Source: Pontederia crassipes | Taxonomy: Eukaryota > Streptophyta > Magnoliopsida > Commelinales > Pontederiaceae | NCBI GenBank assembly: GCA_030549335.1 | Contig: CM060189.1 | Span: forward strand, 50,562,917 to 50,626,916 | Length of the DNA stretch: 64,000 bases | Direction: 5' to 3' | Shown: positions 1 through 10,539 of the stretch, one piece after another | Position numbering within the stretch: the first letter of the stretch is position 1 | How the letters are laid out: each line of letters starts with the position of its first letter | The notes under the pieces: model-generated | What the model was told of the DNA's origin: nothing | The model's input: only the letters and a program-made list of their open reading frames with translations | The model's database searches: none | Made by a program: the position numbers and the translations under genes

Positions 1-30
1 CTTTCTAGAAAATGAAAAAAAGAGTATGTG

Positions 31-1960
31 TAAAAGGATGATGATTCTCTAGTAATTTTATGAGATGATGTAGTTTAACTCTGTCGAACATTGAGATTTG
101 AGACTTTGTACGATATTATACTTTTGAAACCAATGAAGTAATTCAACATTTTCACGAGTATAATCAGGTAGCAAAAGGTAAAAAACGAAACCTACATATT
201 TGAATGTATTGTATTGGTGTGAGGTTTTCGTGTTACTCTATGTTGATATAGAGGATTGTACATATCCTATTATTTATATAAAAAGAATGACTTCTAATGA
301 GTTATAATCGTGGCTACCATGAAGTATAAAATGGATTCAATCAATCTAAACAAAGTATTGATGCTATGTAACTTGCAGGCAAGTAGGCAATGTACATTGG
401 GTACGCTAACGGGAATGAAGAGAAATCGTCATGTAGACGCTTGAGATAGCACATAATGAGATTGATTACCAACCAAGGATTATACTCAGTAAGTCAAAAT
501 AATTTTTCAGAGATCCTATTCTCTACTTACTAAGGATATGTCAAGACAACTTTAGTAATCTTATTTAATGAAGGACTGAGTAAGTGTGAACATGATTGTT
601 AAAGAAAAAATGATAGAGAATAAAATTAGTTGAAAAGTCACTAGTGGGTAGAATACAATGTGATGGTGATCTAATTTGTGTTTGTTGTAAACAAATTGGA
701 GGGACATCATGAATAGTGGAAGCAAAGCTGAAACAGTACCATTATATGCATGTGACATTTTGCTTATAAAAGTGATGTCATAGTGCTCAATTTAAGCTAA
801 AAATTTGAATAAGAAAAATAGAAGAAATATTGTATAGTATTTTGAATTGCTTAGACAAAAACTCAAAGACATTGAGTTAGAGGTAGATACAATGTATAAG
901 ACACCAAAATATTTTTGGAGCACTAAAAATGATTGAATAAAAATCATTATCGTAATATAAGGTGTATGTTTTTTAAGTGATGTGCGAAGCAATATAATGT
1001 AAATGACCTGTTAGCTTATGAAATAAGCTTGGTTAGCAGATATCAAAATAATCACGGTAAGATTATGTGGAGTCATTGTGAATTATTTGTATATTTGAGA
1101 GTTAATGCACAATTGATATTAACATACACAGTGGATTCCCTTTGGCTATAAAATATATTCGATGATGACATACTAATGGAATTTTACATGTGATCACTCA
1201 TTTTTTTATTAGGTGGTAAAGTTGTTTCGTGAAGTTACAAAAAATAAGATGTGTGCAGAGACATCAGAGGCTGAGTATATTATGTGATATATAATTCAAG
1301 TGTTATCCTCAAGAACTAGAGTTGAATCTGCTCATAGGACCAAAGTGTTGTGATAATTAATTTGTAACAAACTTGGTACACATTAGATCTAATAGTTTAA
1401 AGAAGAAACATACTTATGTAAGTATCATCTATACTGAGGACATAATGAAAAGAAAGAAAGATGGCAATGATCCATAGGCCTAACAGTAACATGTGAGTTG
1501 ATTTTTTACAAGAGGACTAAAGAAGGGATATTAATCAAACATGTGAGTTTGATAGGACATAGGAATTATTGAGTTAGATAGAAGTCTTACGGATAGTGGG
1601 AATATCATCCCTGATTAGCACTTCACAAAAAATGAGAATGTTAATATAATGATTGATTCTCTTGTAAAGAAAAAATTCACCTGGGATTTGATGGGAGTCA
1701 TAAATAATTGAATCAGTGCAAAATTTTACGGATAGCGGACTTTGGGATAACACTTTTTGTTAGCACTACATAAATAGTGGTAACAGGTGCATTTGGCTAT
1801 ATCATCATTATGGTCATTAAGAAGATGACAATTATAGCAATCTTGGGATCATCATGATCAGAATAGCGTAACAGGTGCATTTGGTTGCTATATAAGGGCG
1901 TGGTAGGGGCACGAACTGTAGTCAACATGCACACTCATGCCGGTAGAGCTCCACGTCAAG
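31..1960 (+). mobile_element. Fossil copia-like retrotransposon remnant, copy 1
   Basis: This AT-rich stretch is a diverged direct copy of about 2.9-4.55 kb. Around 1.21-1.4 kb, weak matches to the copia RNase H region can be seen (a GGKVVS-like start and a KHI-like region further on). Near 1.9 kb both copies contain a TATA-like CTATATAAGGG followed by similar sequence, which could be an old LTR promoter. The element is old and heavily broken, with many breaks and no usable reading frame. Assignment to copia is an inference from short matches; the duplication itself is directly visible. Confidence 0.55.
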
Positions 1961-2473
1961 CAGATGATGTTACATCAGGATGATTCCCAAATTTTTCCAC
2001 AATTTTTTCTTTCACAAAATGCAAACAAAAAAAAATCTAAATACAAAATCAAAATAGGAACAATGTTAGATGATTATTTTAGTTCTCCAATGTATAGCCC
2101 TTAGAAAAGATAAATCTTTGGAAAAGTTTCAAGAGATGCAAGACAGTGAGTAGGAAGGATTAGAGAGTCCAATCAATTGTTAAAGGACTGTAGAGGAGGA
2201 AATACACCTCTCGAAAATAAGGATTATTGCATTTAGATAGTGATTTATAAGATACTACTATCGCCTACCTATGCATCACAGTAGATCCTAATAGATTTTT
2301 TCGAATGCGATAAAAAGCATGTTGTCCTACTTGAATATTGTTAAATTTTTTAGCAATGACAAGTACGAGTTACACACAATGTATTAATGCTATTAATTAT
2401 GAATAGCTAGAAGCCTAGTTTATGTCATCTCCGAAAATGGGAATACAAAAGGCACATATTAGTTTCTAATTAA

Positions 2474-2823
2474 CTTAAGGATAAGCTAGACTTGAGGATG
2501 GTAATGCGCATATTTATTGGATATTGTGATATGTCCAAAGGGTGTATATATTTGAATTGCAACCCAGGTAGTAATGTGGATTGCCTACCCTTCCATAGCC
2601 AATCTACATTGCCACTTCATAGGCAATGTGGATTGTCTGGACAATGCAGATTACCTATTACCTGTCACAAGTGAACAAAGTAATGTGGTGGGCCCAGGTA
2701 ATTTAATACAACATTGCCTAGTAATCTACAGAGATTACCTCTAGAGAAACGCCTCCTTAGGGATAAGCTAGACTTGAGGATGGTAATGCACATATTTATT
2801 GGATATTGTGATATGTCCAAAGG

Positions 2824-2837
<14 letters not shown>
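2474..2837 (+). repeat. Pair of ~75-bp direct repeats about 285 bp apart
   Basis: The segment starting at 2478 (ggataagctagacttgagga) recurs at 2761 and continues almost unchanged through to ccaaagggtgtatata. Between the copies lies sequence rich in aatgtggatt/gcctac-type short repeats. The second copy ends in the long TA tract; the first has only a few TA units. No gene is visible here. Confidence 0.8.

Positions 2838-2887
<50 letters not shown>
2827..2887. repeat. (TA)n microsatellite
   Basis: About 30 uninterrupted TA units. The paralogous position in the upstream direct repeat (near 2547) carries only gtatatat, so the tract expanded after the duplication. Confidence 0.95.
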
Positions 2888-2889
<2 letters not shown>

Positions 2890-2897
2890 ACCTAGAT

Positions 2898-4551
2898 GAT
2901 GATGATAATTTTATGAGATGATGGAGTCTAACTCTAGAAATACAATGTTATCTAACATCAAGAGTTGAGACTGTGCATGATATTTTTTGAACTAGTGGAG
3001 TAACTCATCATTCCCATGAGTCAGGCAACTAAAGATTACAAACAAAACTTGCATATTTGGATGTATTATACTGGTGCGAGGTTTTCGTGTTACTCTTTTT
3101 TTATATAGAAAATTGTATATATCCTATTATTTTATATAAATGTAATGACTTATAATGTGTTAAAAATCATAGATGGCCACCATGAAGTATAAAATGGACT
3201 CAATCGATCAAACAGAGTATTGACACTATGTGACTTGTTGACAAGTAGGAAAAATACATCAGGTGTTGACGGGAATTCAAAAGAAATCATCAAATCGATG
3301 ACACTCTTGATAGGTCATAACGAGATTGGGATTATACTCAGTAAGCAAAAATAATTTTTCCGGGAACTTATTCTCTACTTACTAAGGATACGTCAAGACG
3401 ATGAAGAACTTAGTAAGCGTGTGCATTTGTGAACATGATTATTAAAGGAAAATGATAAAGAGAATAAGATAGGCTAAGAAGTCACGTGTGGATTAAGGAA
3501 ACATCACATATTGGTAGATACCATGTGATGGTGATCCAATTTGTGGTTGTTGTAAACAAATTGGATGGACATCATGAATAGTGAAAACAAAGCTGAAATA
3601 GTGTCATTATATGTATGTAACATTTTGCTCGTAGAAGTCATAGTGCTCGAGTTAAGCTGAAAATTTGAAATAAGAAAAATATAATAAATATACTATAGTA
3701 TTTTAGATTGTTTAGACAAAAACTCAACGACATTGATTTAGAGGTAGATACAGTATATAAGTGACCAAAATATTTTTGGAACACTAAAAATGATTGAATC
3801 AGTGTTGCAATACAAGGCATATCTTTTATAAGTGACGTGGGAAGCTTAATGTATTTGATATAATAGGAAAGCTTAATGTATGTGTTATAATGTAATAATC
3901 TTTTAGCTTATGCAATAAGCTTGGTTAGCGGATATGAAAATAATCATGGTAAAATTATGTGAGGTCATTGTGAATTATTTGTATATTTGAGAGTCAATGT
4001 ACAATTGAGATTAACATAGGATTCCCTAAGGCTATAAAATATATTTAATGATGATATATTAATGAAATTTCACGTGTGATCACTCATTTCTTATTAGGTG
4101 GTACAGTTGTTTCTTGAAGTTCTGTGTTAGCCAACTATATGCGATATATGATTCAAGTGTTATCTTCAGGAATTAGGGCTCAATATGTAAAGTGTTGTGA
4201 TAATAAAGTTGTAACAAACATGGAACACATTAGATCCAATATTTCAAGGAATAAACATATTGAGGTAAGTATCAGAGGACATAGTGAAAAGAAAAAAATG
4301 TGGCAATGATCCATATCACTAATATGTTAGCTGAATTTTTACAAGAGGACATTTGATAGGACCTAGGAATTATTGAGTCGGATAGGTCTTACGGATAGTG
4401 GTATATTAGCACTTCACAGAACGTGAGAGTGTTAATATAATGATTGATTATTTTGTAAAGAAAAAATGCACCTGTGTTAATAGCGTATAGATGCATTTGG
4501 CCGCTATATAAGGGAGTGGTAGGGGGAACTATAGTGAACATGCACACACAT
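2898..4551 (+). mobile_element. Fossil copia-like retrotransposon remnant, copy 2
   Basis: A second, shorter copy of the element at 31-1960 in the same orientation. Around 4.18-4.28 kb a copia RNase H C-terminal signature is recognisable (CDNKVVTN followed by RNKHIEVS, compare the family pattern CDN..A....NP..H.R.KHI). Near 4.5 kb the TATA-like CTATATAAGGG is conserved with copy 1. The copy is old, with many breaks. It ends at the 47-bp repeat that precedes the LTR at 4604. Confidence 0.6.
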
Positions 4552-4598
4552 GGCCATCCAAAATCCTAGGGTGGGTTTTAATATTTTTATCCTCCTAA
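4552..4598 (+). repeat. 47-bp direct repeat, left copy
   Basis: The sequence ggccatccaaaatcctaggg...ttatcctcctaa is repeated at 5768-5814 with a few differences. The two copies bracket the copia LTR fragment. They are far too long to be a copia target-site duplication (normally 5 bp), so a local duplication or rearrangement is more likely. Confidence 0.85.
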
Positions 4599-4603
4599 TT
4601 AGT

Positions 4604-5760
4604 TGTTGACACCTTCCTGTGCTCCCTTGCAAAGGAGGCTTCCTTTCAAGGCTGTCCTTTGTGGGTTGTGAACATGTTTGTCTGTTTGTGGGTTGTGAAC
4701 ATGTTTTAGCAGCCCCTTGTGCCAGACACTTGGGTGTGAATTTCTTCCACCCGGTTCCTTTTCGTTAGCTGCCAACAGTTCCACGAACACTCCCCACTGT
4801 TGAGCTGGGCATTACTGTCGATTGTGTACAGTGCAGGTTTCTGATTTCAGGCAGTTATGTCATTTCTAAGCAGTGTTATTTTACTTTCTTTGCTTTGATA
4901 TATTATACAAGAAAGTTAGAAAACGACATAGGACAGTATAAAAGCACCTGAAGGAATGAATCATTTGTATCAGATGAGATGAAATAAAATATCTGATTCA
5001 AGTTCTCTTCCCCCAAAACTCTTTTTCCTCTCTTCTTCTCCCTTGCACTACATGTGGTAAGCATTTAAGAGCATATTGTAGCTATGGATTAGATCATCCA
5101 AAGTGTGTTTTGTGACATGGTATCAGAGCCAACCTCTTGGGCGTTGGGATTGAAGCTTCTTCACTTCGTTCAGTAATTAGAAACTGGTCAGATCTCTTCG
5201 AACCTTCACTTGTAGATCTGTTGGTGTTCAGATGTGTGGTTGTGCTATTTCTGTATCATTTCATATCAGATTTGTGCTTCCATTATCTTGTTCTATCATT
5301 GGAGGCTTAGATTCAGCTAAGCTTTTTTTTCAAACGTGTCCACTGCTTCTGAACATGGTTCATCTGCTGCTAATAATCCTTCCTAGCCAGATTGATGTGT
5401 TATTGTGTTTAGTCTTCTGTTTCTCAATGCTATTGACTCTCGGGATCAGATTTTGATACCAGATTTTCTGGTTGATTCAAAAAACTACTCAAACAGGAGT
5501 AGTGCTATAATGCTCTTCTGTCAAAAAACAAGCACTGGCACATTCACTTTAGAAAAAGTTGATAGTAGTTTGTTGTTTCAATGGAAGCACTGCAATGTAC
5601 CCTATACTCAAAATACTTCTACAATCTGGTTGGATTTAAAAGAAAAATCTGAATACAAAATCAAAATAGGAAAATAAATACTTTGAAACAAATCAGTAGG
5701 TTCTGGTCAACTCTCTTCCTCCTCTATGGTGTGTCTTCTCACCAAAGAGTGACATCCAAT
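4604..5760 (+). mobile_element. Fossil copia LTR, primer-binding site and start of gag
   Basis: The presumed LTR is 4604-5117. It starts TGTTGACACC, ends TGTGACA, and has a TATAAAA box at about 4937. Immediately after it, 5118-5130 reads tggtatcagagcc, the classic copia primer-binding site complementary to initiator methionine tRNA. A copia leader and the beginning of gag follow (STASEHGSS-like start, then a region resembling LVDSKNYSNWS). The element is truncated inside gag and is broken; no second LTR lies at its other end. A second copy of its leader and gag start is at 9984-10135. Confidence 0.75.
5118..5130 (+). other. Copia primer-binding site (initiator tRNA-Met)
   Basis: tggtatcagagcc directly follows the LTR end. 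It matches the usual plant copia site complementary to the 3' end of initiator methionine tRNA. Confidence 0.85.
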
Positions 5761-5767
5761 ATCGCAT

Positions 5768-5814
5768 GGCCATCCAAAATTCTAGGGAAGGTTTTAATAT
5801 TTTTATCCTCCTAA
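5768..5814 (+). repeat. 47-bp direct repeat, right copy
   Basis: Partner of 4552-4598; see that entry. Beyond it the sequence runs into non-repetitive AT-rich DNA leading to the translocator pseudogene. Confidence 0.85.
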
Positions 5815-5928
5815 ATATTGTAGTTTTCAGTTGTATTTTGTAAATGCTTTAAAATCACTTCATTTGATGTCATTGTTATCTCACTGGCCAAATATTTGGG
5901 TGAGATGAGGATATTTGCGTGTTTAATC

Positions 5929-6000
5929 AAGTCCTGAAATGTACAACAACAACAAAGCCTTATCCCACTAGATGGGGTCGGCTAAGTCCTGAAATGTACA
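5929..6000 (-). mobile_element. Micro-insertion of RTE LINE 3' end (38 bp) with 17-bp TSD
   Basis: Only 38 bp (5946-5983) of the RTE 3' terminus is present, in minus orientation: ACA repeats, then the complement of cctagtgggataaggct. It is bounded by exact 17-bp target-site duplications, aagtcctgaaatgtaca, at 5929-5945 and 5984-6000. The inserted sequence matches the 3' end of the full LINE at 10560-13734. This is a severely 5'-truncated retrotransposition event. Confidence 0.93.
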
Positions 6001-6186
6001 TTCGAAGTATATTGCTGATTTACTTTTATGAATGCAGTTGTCCTCAACTCCTCACCTCTTGTTCTTTATCACTTTCTACTGCTGCTATCTTTACATAAAG
6101 GTCAAAGCTGACTTGTTCTTCAGACAAATGTTGCTCAAATTTTAGCTAAACAAACCATTCTCCTGTAATCTCACATATTTGTTTAG

Positions 6187-6406
6187 GGACCAAACATTCA
6201 TGATCAGTTTCTCCTAGTAAATAAATTTCAAGATTACTTTGGTGTGATAACAAACAGTAAGAAAATCAATAGAAGTGATCAAGAAGATGTGACGCATTTC
6301 AGCACTGTAATTGTTTCAGATGTGAACTTTCATACAAATGTGCCAGTTGGTAGTGGTACACTTATATCCGGGAGCTCTAAACAAGCTTTTTCTCTTGTTC
6401 ACAAAC
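6187..6406 (+). pseudogene. Orphan exon-like segment, unidentified
   Basis: An open 220-bp stretch bounded by a good acceptor (pyrimidine-rich tract, then tttgtttag) and a good donor (C followed by GTAAGT). The reading begins GPNIHDQFLLVNKFQDYF, contains SDVNFHTNVPVGSGTLISG, and ends near FSLVHK. It looks like a genuine plant exon, but I do not recognise the family. It is not part of the known translocator protein encoded just downstream. It could be an exon of another gene caught in the same duplication, or chance. No flanking exon of the same gene was found. Confidence 0.35.
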
Positions 6407-7146
6407 GTAAGTCTTTTTTTTTTTTTTTTGTGAGAAGGTCAAACTTAAACTTCTGTGGATCTAATTCTAGTATCTGAACTGTAATATTTCTATAAAGTTA
6501 AATCCTAATCTTAACACTGTTAAATATTATTCCAAAATAAAGGTAAGAAAGAGAGTTATATGGTATATTATCTGTAGACACACTTGGATGTGTTTGTTCT
6601 CACTCCTTATTTTCTTCACATTGCAGGTGCATAGTTTGACATTTCATCACATGCATCAGATATTCTAACTTCAGTTCTGGACTTTGGACAAAACAAATCA
6701 ATGAACTTATCATTATCTCTTGGAACAAGTTTATCCATATAATTACATGACTTTGGACAACACTATCTCGATTTTCCTAATCTAGATCACATTCATTTTG
6801 ATAATTTTATTTAATGCAGTGCATACTAGAGAAGATAATTACATGCCTTCTTTACTTGTTCTTTGAACTGCCTTAACAAATGTGTTTGTTGAACTTGATT
6901 CTCAATTTAAAGAGTACGTGAAGCTCCTCACTGTTAATTGTTAATTGATAAGGTTTGAGTAAATGATCACCAACATTTGGTTAACAAATCTTTAGTACGT
7001 TTCCTCCTATTTATTCATATTGGAAATGGGTGATCAGAACATAATTGCAACAGTTAACTGCTCTAAAAAAAATGGCAACAGTTAACGAAATTTCTTCTCG
7101 CGACTGTTTTATTTCTTCTTGCACCCTTTCATTTCACTTCATGCAG

Positions 7147-9961
7147 TGGGTACTCTCGCCAAAGTACTTCAAATTTCCTTTTCCCATTACCCTTACTATG
7201 ATTCATATGGACTTTTCTGGGGTTGTGGCATTCTTTCTTGTTCGTGTTTTTAAGGTATGTTCTATTATGTTAAACGCAACTTATTTTCCTTTTTTGCCTC
7301 ATACATTGGCTTAAGTAGTGCAGTATACTTTATGTTGATGATGGAAATGAATGTTTCTGCTTTGGCCTCTCTGAGAGAATATGTATATATTTGAAAACTT
7401 CAATATATAATAAGAAAATATATAAGAAAATAGGTGAGCATGTAGGAATTCAAACTTTTATCAACTTAATTAGATTTCTAACTATTCCAAGAAAATTGAA
7501 AACAAACAAGCTTTCTCGAAATCTAAATGTGGATTCAGTACACTCACAAGCAGAGATTTTTTTATCAGATGCTATGCCACTGATGGCAAGGATTTGATGT
7601 GCTCGAGCTGTGTTGATGGTGAATTCAAAATAATCTGCTGTCTTCTGTTAACGTAGTCAAGAACTGCCATACGTTATATGTAAACCCCTAAATAAATGTT
7701 TATCAATTAAATAAATCGTTAAGAACACAAATTAATCACCACATATAACTCCTTTTTGAAAACATCTGCAAGAACTAAAAGAGCCGAATAAGCAGTCCGG
7801 AATTATCTGCGGTATTGGAGTCATTTCATGAAGTAAGAACTGATGCCTTTTTATAATGTTTATTTTCAAATGCTCCAACCGATGGAACAATTCTGTATCT
7901 AGTATCAATACAGTCACACACATCTGAATATTGATATGCTTAAGTTGTGATTAATAGTTTCTCAATCTGGTTGTCTTGTGCCATTGACTAAAATTATACA
8001 TGGGGTAAAATTATCACATTGTACTGGAATAAGATAATGTGGTCCATGTAAAGTCATTACTTAACCCTTTTCTTTCTTAGGACTTGAATTTCACTCATAT
8101 TTCTTAAAATTGCAGGTTGTTACACCTGTTAAGATGACTTTTCAGATGTAAGGGACTTATCTCTATGTTCCTTACATTTCAACCTGTGATTCATTTAGTT
8201 TCTTTTTTTTCCTCCTGCTGCTGAGTAGACTCCCCTGATGTTTACTTTGTGTTCTGCAGATATGCAACATGTGTCATACCAATTAGTGTCTTCTTTGCAT
8301 CAAGCCTCTGGTAAGACTGTTCAAGTGTTTCCAAGAAAAAGACTGTTCAAACATCATTTTCCTTATAACTTTTGGTTGCATTCTCTGATAACAATGTTTG
8401 ATGTTGCATCATGTGATTTTATTTGATAAAATTTTCACGAGAACTTGTCTAAATATATTTTGACATGTTTTCAATCTTTACCTGGATTTCTTTTCTGTAT
8501 CCAATCAATGTGTTAGTTGATATGGAAACTAAACATCATTTTATTTGTTGGGTTGTTTCTGGATATTTGCATGCTTGGTTACTGGTATGCTATGATCTTG
8601 AAGCTAGAGAGGTCAATGTCTAAGTGGTTGACTTCATGCCTTGAGCTAAACAATTCATGAAGTTAAGTTGTTTTTAGCTTTGTAATTTTTTGCTCTGGAA
8701 AGCTGTGGTTTGCATATGCCTAGTTAATGATAAATGTAATCAATTATATCTGCATGTTTGATGCATCATATTTACTTGATGTCTTTTAACATTTGTCAAA
8801 TCTTTTTATCCTCTAGAATGACTAATCGTTGAAATTTTCCCTCATTTTGATTACTGTTTTTTCTGTAAGTTGAAAAAAAAGTATTTCCTTTAAATGATCA
8901 CTGCCAAAAGAATATTAGGAATTTGCAGTATTTGGCAAGACCTGTCATATGAGCCTACCATGGTGACTGTTTGTTTCTGGCAGGTTTGGAAACACTGTTT
9001 ATTTGTATATCTCCGTGGCCTTTACTCAAATGCTCAAGGCCTTAAGTAAGTTCTGATACACTTAGAAATATAAAGATAATTTTCAGTGACGTCAATGCTC
9101 CATTGTAATTAGAATCATGGTAATTATTTCAGTGCCTGTGGCAACATTTATCATGGCTGTTATTTGTGGCACGGACAAGTTAAGGTCTGATATCTTCTTG
9201 AACATGTTGCTGGTCAGTGTTGGAGTGGTGATTTCCTCATATGGGGAAATTCATTTTAATGTAATTGGAACAGTCTATCAGGTTACCGATATATTTGCAG
9301 AAGCTTTAAAACTTGTTCTAACTCAGGTCCTTCAGAAGAAAGGGTTGACACTTAATCCTTTCACCTGTTTATATTACATAGCACCTTGCAGGTACTTATA
9401 TATTACTTAACTATTTGCGTCTGCCTTTTTGCATATATCGCCAATGATGCTAAGAGTGTTATATTTATCCAGTGCTTTAAATGTTCAACCTTTTGCCAAC
9501 GAAATTTGCTTAAAAAATACTTAAATGGAAGTGGCACCATCTAAATTCTAAGAAAAGCTAAGCAGTTTAGCCTTCTTTCCTTAATCACTAGCAATGTAGT
9601 TTGTTTATACTGTGAAATATAGTTTTCTGCTTTTTCTTTATTAATCATAGTAGAGTTATACTCTTGGCTCTGTTTAAATAACTAATATTCCAAGTTCCCA
9701 ACTATTTTTGCAGTTTCTTATTCCTGTTTGTACCTTGGTATGTGCTGGAAAAACCAGCAATGGAAATCTCGCAGATCCAGTTCAATCTTGGATTTTCTTT
9801 TCAAATGCTTTATGTGCACTGGCCTTGAACTTTTCTATATTTTTAGTCATTGGGAGAGCTGGGGCAGTGACTATTCGAGTAGCTGGAGTTTTGAAAGACT
9901 GGATACTGATTGCTCTTTCAAGAATGGTATTTCCCGAGTCAACTATTACTGGTCTTAAATG
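7147..9961 (+). pseudogene. Probable sugar phosphate/phosphate translocator (TPT family, At3g17430-like), decayed gene copy
   Basis: Six exons are recognisable with correct GT-AG borders: 7147-7254, 8116-8147, 8260-8310, 8984-9045, 9133-9391 and 9714-9961. They read, in order, WVLSPKYFKFPFPITLTM, VVTPVKMTFQ, IYATCVIPISVFFASSLW, FGNTVYLYISVAFTQMLKAL, MPVATFIMAVICGTDKLR..., and WIFFSNALCALALNFSIFLV...GVLKDWILIALS. This is the drug/metabolite-transporter fold of plant Golgi or plastid sugar-phosphate antiporters. The expected first exon (about 28 residues ending in YNK) is missing. The last exon carries a one-base frame break near 9790 (QIQFNL and WIFFSN lie in different frames). The C-terminal tail after ESTITGLK is lost where a copia leader copy begins. 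Introns are retained, so it is not a processed copy. Recent decay is likely, because five exons are still open and correctly spliced; a sequencing error in the sixth is possible but would not restore the lost ends. Confidence 0.85.
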
Positions 9962-9983
9962 AAAAAAGTACCAATTGCATAGC

Positions 9984-10539
9984 CAATTATCATTTCATAT
10001 CAGATTTGTGCTTCCATTATCTTGTTCTATGATTGGAGGCTTAGATTCAGCTAAGCGTTTTATGAAAACATGTCCACTGCTTCCAAACATGGTTCATCTA
10101 CTGTTAATAATCCTACAGATTGATGTGTTTACTTGTTACTATTGGATTGGTAGGAGGAGGATGGTTTATACTACCTTGACACCTCGACAACATATGGAGT
10201 GGGATATGAGTCCTGTTTAGTAGCAAATGTCTCAAAGTCAACAGTTGAGACCTAGCATCAAAGATCTTGGAGAGCTAAGTTGGAGATAAGGTCCAAATAG
10301 CAGAAGCAGATGAAGATCATATTTTTCGAATCCCCATCAGATCAGAATTTATATGAGAATCCAAATGATATTTCATACTGCTCAAATTCTTTAAACCTGG
10401 ATATGGTACTACCAAATTCCAGAGTTGAAGATTCTTCAGAATATCATGTCGAAAATGTGTTATATATCACCCCCTGGGAGTGATAGATAACACACAGACA
10501 ATTAATTACAATGTCTAGAAAAAGAAAATATCTTTTCTA
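9984..10539 (+). mobile_element. Fossil copia leader and gag-start fragment, second copy
   Basis: About 145 bp (9990-10135) is nearly identical to 5257-5400: same orientation, same leader, same gag start (MSTASKHGSS-like). The sequence up to 10539 is not recognised and may be more of the same broken element. It abuts the 3' break of the translocator pseudogene, so fragments of one copia family lie on both sides of that gene copy. Confidence 0.7.

Noticed and set aside
4599-4790. 63-codon minus-strand frame
   Set aside because: Lies inside the copia LTR, which is non-coding.
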